Positions 59,164 through 64,000 of a DNA stretch of 64,000 bases are shown here, in pieces (the first letter of the stretch is position 1; each line of letters begins with the position of its first letter). A program made the position numbers and the translations under genes. Source of the stretch: an uncultured Clostridia bacterium (GTDB lineage Bacteria; Bacillota; Clostridia; TANB77; CAG-508); contig CAKPOF010000002.1 of assembly GCA_934169725.1 (NCBI GenBank), positions 1 to 64,000 on the forward strand, read 5' to 3'. The notes under the pieces were generated by a model. The model searched no databases. It worked only from the letters and a program-made list of their open reading frames with translations, and was not told where the DNA came from.

Positions 59164-59925
59164 TTATTGTATATCTAAAATATTTTTTGCTTGTTTAACA
59201 TCATCATCTGTAGCTTGACGGATACCTTCTAAAGGATATTCAAGACCAAGCTTATTCCATTTATATTTTCCTAAGTTGTGATATGGCAAAATTTCAATTT
59301 TCTTAACTGTTGACAAGCTAGAAATAAATTTTTTTAATTCTAATAAATCTTTTGGGTCATCTGTGTAACCAGGAACTAATACTTGTCTAATCCAGATAGG
59401 AATATTGTTATCACTTAAATATTTAGCAAAGTTTAATTCTAAATTGTTTTCAAAGCCAACTAAATCTTTACATTTTTTTGTATTAATTTGTTTTATATCT
59501 AACAAAACTAAATCTGTTAATGTTAATAAATATTTTATATCAGGTGTCAGAGCAACCATTCCAGATGTGTCTATACATGTGTGTATATTAGCTTTTTTTA
59601 ATTTTTCAAAAAGACTTATTAAAAATTTAACTTGTAACAATGGCTCTCCGCCAGAAACAGTAACACCGCCATTAGGTGTTATATAATTTTTATATTTTAG
59701 AATAGAGTTAAAAATATCATCAACAGATTTATAACTTCCACCATTTATATCCCATGTATCTCTATTATGGCAATATTTACATTGTAAATGACATCCTTGA
59801 AGAAATAGGATAAAACGTAATCCGGGGCCATCAACAGCCCCAAATGTTTCTACTGAATGTACTTTTGCATAATATTTTAGCTTGTCTTCTTTTGTAGATA
59901 TATTAGAAATATTTTTTTTAGTCAT
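59164..59925 (-). CDS. pflA: Pyruvate formate-lyase activating enzyme
   Basis: 253 residues. Radical SAM CxxxCxxC in GCHLQCKYCHN, the family segment SVETFGAVDGPGLRFILFLQGC, and GGVTVSGGEPLLQ. It installs the glycyl radical on PflB. Located 17 bp after pflB on the same strand, so they form an operon. TGAGGATT precedes its ATG. Confidence 0.96.
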   Translation of the reverse strand: MTKKNISNISTKEDKLKYYAKVHSVETFGAVDGPGLRFILFLQGCHLQCKYCHNRDTWDINGGSYKSVDDIFNSILKYKNYITPNGGVTVSGGEPLLQVKFLISLFEKLKKANIHTCIDTSGMVALTPDIKYLLTLTDLVLLDIKQINTKKCKDLVGFENNLELNFAKYLSDNNIPIWIRQVLVPGYTDDPKDLLELKKFISSLSTVKKIEILPYHNLGKYKWNKLGLEYPLEGIRQATDDDVKQAKNILDIQ

Positions 59926-59942
59926 AATTAAATCCTCAATTA

Positions 59943-62180
59943 CTAAATCTTTTCATGAATTGTTCTATTTATTACATCTAATTGTTGTTCTCTTGTTAAT
60001 TTTATGAAGTTTACTGCATATCCAGAAACTCTTATTGTTAATTGTGGATATTTTTCTGGATGGTCCATTGCATCTAATAATAAACTTCTATCAAAAACAT
60101 TTACATTTATGTGATGACCTGTTTCTTTAAAATATCCATCTAACATACTAACTAAATTATTAACTCTTGTTTCTTCTTCTTTTCCTAATGTATTAGGTGT
60201 TATAGAAAATGTGTAAGAAATACCATCTTCTGCTGAATCGAAAGGTAATTTTGCAATTGAATTCATAACAGCTAATGCACCATTTACATCTCTTCCATGT
60301 AGTGGATTTGCACCAGGTCCAAATGGTGCACCCATTCTTCTTCCATCTGGTGTATTTCCAGTTGCTTTACCATAAACTACGTTTGATGTTATTGTAAGAA
60401 TAGATAAAGTGTGTTTAGAATTTCTATAAGTTGGATATCTTCTTAACTTATTAGCAAAGGTTTTTACAATATCAACTGCAATACTATCTACTCTATCATC
60501 ATCATTACCAAATTTAGGGTAATCTCCTTCAACTTCATAATCTACAGCTAGTCCAGTTTCATCTCTAATAATTTTTACTTTAGCATATTTTATTGCAGAT
60601 AATGAATCAGCAACAACTGATAAACCAGCTATACCACAAGCCATAGTTCTTATTATATCTTTATCGTGAAGTGCCATTTCAATAGCTTCATAAGAATATT
60701 TATCATGCATATAATGAATAGCATTTAAAGCTTTTATATATATTTTTGCTACATAATCCATCATTTGATTAAATTTATCCATAACTTCATCATAATCTAA
60801 ATAATCTGATGTAATAGGAGCATATTTAGGAGTTACTTGTTTTCCAGAAATTTCATCTCTACCACCATTAATTGCATATAATAAAGTTTTAGCTAAGTTA
60901 GCTCTTGCACCAAAGAATTGCATTTGTTTACCTATTTTCATAGGAGAAACACAACAAGCAATACCATAATCATCACCAAGTGTAATTCTCATTAAATCAT
61001 CATTTTCATATTGAATAGAAGATGTTTTTATAGATAAATCTGTTGTATATTTTTTAAATCCTTCTGGTAATCTTGTAGACCATAATACAGTTAGGTTAGG
61101 TTCTGGTGCTGGTCCTAAATTTTCTAATGTATGAAGAATTCTAAAAGAATTTTTTGTAACTAAAGTTCTTCCATCAATACCCATACCACCAATACTTTCA
61201 GTTACCCATACAGGGTCACCACTAAATAATTCATTATATTCAGGAGTTCTTAAGAAACGTACAAGTCTCAATTTCATAACAAAGTGGTCCATTATTTCTT
61301 GAACTTCTTCTTCTGTTATTTTTCCTTCTCTTAAATCTTTTTCAAAATATATATCTAAAAATGTAGAAGTTCTACCAATGCTCATAGCTGCTCCATTTTG
61401 ATCTTTTACAGCACCAAGATATCCAAAATATAACCATTGTACAGCTTCTTTACAATTACTAGCTGGTTTTGAAATATCAAATCCATATTTTAAAGCCATT
61501 GCTTTTAAATCATTTAATGCTTTAATTTGTTCACTTATTTCTTCTCTTTCTCTAATAATTTCTTCTGTTAAACAATCATCATCAAGTATAGTTAAATCTT
61601 TTTTCTTTTCTTCAATTAAAACATCAACACCATAAAGTGCAATTCTTCTATAATCACCAATTATTCTACCTCTACCATATCCATCAGGTAAACCAGTTAT
61701 TAAATGTGATGTTCTAGCAGCTCGTATATCTGGAGTATATACACTAAATACACCATCATTATGAGTTTTTCTATATTTATGGAAAATTTCTTCCACTTCT
61801 GGATCTACTTTTCTATCGTAAGCTTCACATGATTTTTCAACAATTCTAATACCACCAAAAGGCATGATAGCTCTTTTTAAAGGTGCATCTGTTTGAAGAC
61901 CTACAATTTCTTCTAAATCTTTATTAATATATCCAGCTTCGTGGCTATTAACTGTAGATATAGTTTTTGTATCAATATCTAACACTCCACCTTTAGCTTC
62001 TTTTTCTTTTCTGTAAAGTTCTAAAACTTCATTCCACAATTTTTTTGTTTTTTCTGTAGGATTAGTTAAAAAGCTTGAGTTACCTTCATAAGGTGTATAA
62101 TTTTTTTGAATAAAGTCTCTTACATTTATTTCGTTTTCCCAATCTCCTTTTTCAAATCCATTCCATTGTTCAAATTTCAT
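59943..62180 (-). CDS. pflB: Formate C-acetyltransferase (pyruvate formate-lyase)
   Basis: 745 residues, full length. Catalytic adjacent cysteines in GIACCVSPM and the C-terminal glycyl-radical motif RVSGYAV (Gly at about 720). It converts pyruvate and CoA to acetyl-CoA and formate under anaerobic conditions. AAGGAGG precedes the ATG on the minus strand. A TATAAT-like -10 is present around 62255 but its -35 is weak, which may reflect regulated expression. Confidence 0.97.
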   Translation of the reverse strand: MKFEQWNGFEKGDWENEINVRDFIQKNYTPYEGNSSFLTNPTEKTKKLWNEVLELYRKEKEAKGGVLDIDTKTISTVNSHEAGYINKDLEEIVGLQTDAPLKRAIMPFGGIRIVEKSCEAYDRKVDPEVEEIFHKYRKTHNDGVFSVYTPDIRAARTSHLITGLPDGYGRGRIIGDYRRIALYGVDVLIEEKKKDLTILDDDCLTEEIIREREEISEQIKALNDLKAMALKYGFDISKPASNCKEAVQWLYFGYLGAVKDQNGAAMSIGRTSTFLDIYFEKDLREGKITEEEVQEIMDHFVMKLRLVRFLRTPEYNELFSGDPVWVTESIGGMGIDGRTLVTKNSFRILHTLENLGPAPEPNLTVLWSTRLPEGFKKYTTDLSIKTSSIQYENDDLMRITLGDDYGIACCVSPMKIGKQMQFFGARANLAKTLLYAINGGRDEISGKQVTPKYAPITSDYLDYDEVMDKFNQMMDYVAKIYIKALNAIHYMHDKYSYEAIEMALHDKDIIRTMACGIAGLSVVADSLSAIKYAKVKIIRDETGLAVDYEVEGDYPKFGNDDDRVDSIAVDIVKTFANKLRRYPTYRNSKHTLSILTITSNVVYGKATGNTPDGRRMGAPFGPGANPLHGRDVNGALAVMNSIAKLPFDSAEDGISYTFSITPNTLGKEEETRVNNLVSMLDGYFKETGHHINVNVFDRSLLLDAMDHPEKYPQLTIRVSGYAVNFIKLTREQQLDVINRTIHEKI

Positions 62181-62283
62181 TTTTTTAAAACCTCCTTAGT
62201 TTTGAATAAATAATTAAAATCTATATTATTATTCCCACTTTAATCGAATATTATAATAACATATGAATAAAATATAAGCAAAT

Positions 62284-62312
62284 AAAAAAATCAATATCGA
62301 AATATTGATTTT
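62284..62312 (-). terminator. Terminator of the XRE regulator gene
   Basis: AAAATCAATAT (62287-62297) and its exact inverse (62302-62312), followed on the minus strand by TTTTTTT. It separates the regulator from pflB. Confidence 0.8.
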
Positions 62313-62318
62313 AAAGTA

Positions 62319-62645
62319 TTATTCTGCTTCAACTATAATTTTTGCAATTTTATAAATTAATCTTTGTTTATGAGCAGGACAATCATGTAATAAATCAGCA
62401 AAATCTTTAATTAAATATAATTCAGAAGTGCTTGAAGCACCATTTAAAATATATCCTTCAGAAACATCTAATAAATTACAAATTTGACTTAGTCTTTTTA
62501 AATTTATATGAGAATTGCCTCTTTCAACTCTGCTCAAAAAAGCAACAGAAACATCTAATTTTTCACATAATTCTTCTTGAGTATAGTTCTTTTTTAGTCT
62601 TGCTTTTTTTAGTCTTTCACCTATTATAGTATAATCTAATGCCAT
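62319..62645 (-). CDS. XRE-family helix-turn-helix regulator
   Basis: 108 residues from the ATG at 62645 (MALDYTIIGERLKKAR, the normal start of such proteins), with AGGATGGTGA upstream; a longer frame to 62777 adds an implausible Phe/Ile-rich extension. The HTH_3 domain occupies residues about 9-65 (YTQEELCEKLDVSVAFLSRVERG, NLKRLSQICNLLDV). It lies upstream of pflB on the same strand but behind a terminator, so control of pfl is only a possibility. Confidence 0.88.
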   Translation of the reverse strand: MALDYTIIGERLKKARLKKNYTQEELCEKLDVSVAFLSRVERGNSHINLKRLSQICNLLDVSEGYILNGASSTSELYLIKDFADLLHDCPAHKQRLIYKIAKIIVEAE

Positions 62646-62909
62646 TAAAATCACCATCCTATATAAATATTTAAAGTATATTTTTACCATGTAGTTTATG
62701 AAAATACTATATAATAAGAGAATAAAAAAGTCAAGAAAAAAGGAGATAAAAACTATAAAAAAGAGTAAAAAGGACAATAATGGAAAAATTGTAGCAATTT
62801 TTCGTTAATTCTATAAAAAACACATACAGACATTATGTATACAAAGATTGAAAAATGGCAGAATATATAGTAAAATATAGATTAGTCGTGAAAAAACAAG
62901 AAAAGGAGA

Positions 62910-63902
62910 GTGGATTTTATTTTATATAGGAGACTAAAATTTTATACAAAAGAGTTTCTTAAAATATTTAATATTGTAATTATAGCTTTAGATTTTATAA
63001 TCACGATTGTATTAATAAAATATAAACCAATGTATAAAGTAAATATTGCGGGGGAAGAAATTGGTTATGTAGAAAATACACAAGAATTAGAAGAAAAAGT
63101 TGTAAGTAAAATAGAAAATAACAATAATAAAAATATTGATAATATTACATTTAATGAGCAACCTGAATATGAATTAAAATTAGTAGATAGAACAGAAAAT
63201 ACAGATGAAGATTCATTAATAAATGATTTTGAAAACAATATGACTGTAACATATAAATATTATGAAGTAGCTATAGACAATAATACTGTTGAAAAATTAA
63301 ATACTAAGGAAGAAGCAGAAGAAGTTGTAAAAAATGTAAAAGAAAAAAGCAAAGATGAAAATATTAATTTAGGCATAACTGAAAAATATACAATAGATAA
63401 TGAAGAAATAGATACATCTAATGTAGAAGTAGCAAAACAAAATGTTCAAGAAAATGTTGAAAACAAAATTGAGGAAGAAAAACAAAAAGAAGAAGAGGAA
63501 AAACTACCAAATATAAATGGAATAAAAATTGCAGTTACTCCAATAGAAGGAAGTATAACCTCAAGATATGGTGTAAGTAGTAGAATAAGAAAATCTACAC
63601 ACACAGGATTAGATATATCGGCAACAACAGGAACTAATATAAAAGTTGTAGCTGATGGAACAGTTACAAATGCAACATATACAGGATCATATGGAAACCT
63701 TGTAAAGATAGACCATGGAAATGGTGTAGAAACTTGGTATGGTCATACAAGCAAAATGTATGTAAAAAAAGGTGATACTGTAAAAGCAGGAGATGTAATT
63801 GCTGCAGTAGGTTCAACGGGAAATTCAACAGGACCACATTTGCATTTTGAAATAAGAATAAATGGAGAACATGTAAACCCACAACAATATTTATATAAAT
63901 AA
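62910..63902 (+). CDS. M23 family zinc endopeptidase, membrane-anchored
   Basis: 330 residues. An N-terminal transmembrane helix (about 18-36), an acidic extracellular spacer with coiled-coil stretch (about 185-200, Lys/Glu), and a C-terminal M23 domain: STHTGLDI (zinc His/Asp), GHTSKM and GPHLHFEIRING. It cleaves peptidoglycan cross-links. The start is uncertain: the GTG at 62910 lies immediately after AAAAGGAGA, too close for good initiation, and no better codon follows soon. A terminator follows. Confidence 0.9.
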   Translation: MDFILYRRLKFYTKEFLKIFNIVIIALDFIITIVLIKYKPMYKVNIAGEEIGYVENTQELEEKVVSKIENNNNKNIDNITFNEQPEYELKLVDRTENTDEDSLINDFENNMTVTYKYYEVAIDNNTVEKLNTKEEAEEVVKNVKEKSKDENINLGITEKYTIDNEEIDTSNVEVAKQNVQENVENKIEEEKQKEEEEKLPNINGIKIAVTPIEGSITSRYGVSSRIRKSTHTGLDISATTGTNIKVVADGTVTNATYTGSYGNLVKIDHGNGVETWYGHTSKMYVKKGDTVKAGDVIAAVGSTGNSTGPHLHFEIRINGEHVNPQQYLYK

Positions 63903-63925
63903 AATAAGTTTTAGATAAAGTGAAC

Positions 63926-63963
63926 CCAGATTATTAAGTGAAAAATTTAATAATCTGGATTTT
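63926..63963 (+). terminator. Terminator of the M23 peptidase gene
   Basis: CCAGATTATTAA (63926-63937) and its exact inverse (63947-63958) followed by ATTTTT. No gene is seen in the last 40 bases. Confidence 0.85.
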
Positions 63964-64000
63964 TACATATTTTTGGAGTTCTTAGAGTATACTACTCTAG

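Noticed and set aside
62646..62777. N-terminal extension of the XRE regulator
   Set aside because: The added 44 residues are a run of Phe/Ile/Leu without ribosome binding site, while the internal ATG gives the standard family start.

Overview
The window is AT-rich DNA from a low-GC Gram-positive anaerobe, most likely an uncultured gut member of the Clostridia. This rests on strong Shine-Dalgarno sequences (AAGGAGG), sigma-A promoters of the TTGACA/TATAAT type, CadC/CadA, AddB, a pyruvate formate-lyase pair, Clostridia-type gene neighbourhoods (rnc followed by an Elp3-like radical SAM gene; yifB/dprA/yraN) and a bile salt hydrolase. The taxonomic call is inference. No rRNA and no integrase are present.

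Layout. 1-10.5 kb is an accessory region that reads as an anti-phage island: the tail of a MazG-like nucleotide pyrophosphohydrolase, a membrane-anchored PD-(D/E)XK protein with a helix-turn-helix, a DUF2075 nuclease-helicase, a large helical protein with a C-terminal HEPN RNase-type motif, and a 1,599-residue Avs-like STAND NTPase with an N-terminal Cap4-like nuclease. 10.5-15.4 kb is a patchwork: a small gene with a decayed duplicate, a fragment resembling the initiator tRNA, a bile salt hydrolase and a tandem DUF262 protein. 15.5-18.4 kb holds yifB/comM and dprA, each broken by one extra C, and yraN. 18.5-25.7 kb has two uncharacterised proteins, a radical SAM protein, a dGTPase, a nucleoside kinase and a roughly 600-nt structured RNA directly upstream of an OapA-like membrane protein, interpreted here as an OLE RNA locus. 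25.8-33.5 kb has a DnaB-like ATPase, topA, tRNA-Gly and tRNA-Cys, and the cadCA metal-efflux operon. 33.5-46 kb has cell-wall genes, rnc, a DNA glycosylase, addB, a transporter, pgeF and a family-4 uracil-DNA glycosylase. 46.3-64 kb has a GltD-like oxidoreductase, topB, mfd, two SPOUT methyltransferases, an S1-domain protein, pflA/pflB, an XRE regulator and an M23 endopeptidase.

Across the window lie four copies of a structured intergenic repeat of about 145-155 bp. Its arms differ from copy to copy but pair perfectly within each copy, and its central hairpin shows compensatory changes.

The strongest leads are the island at the left end, the OLE-type RNA with its protein, the covarying repeat family and the twin frameshifts in neighbouring DNA-processing genes. 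All functional statements rest on motif recognition by eye; no database search was run.
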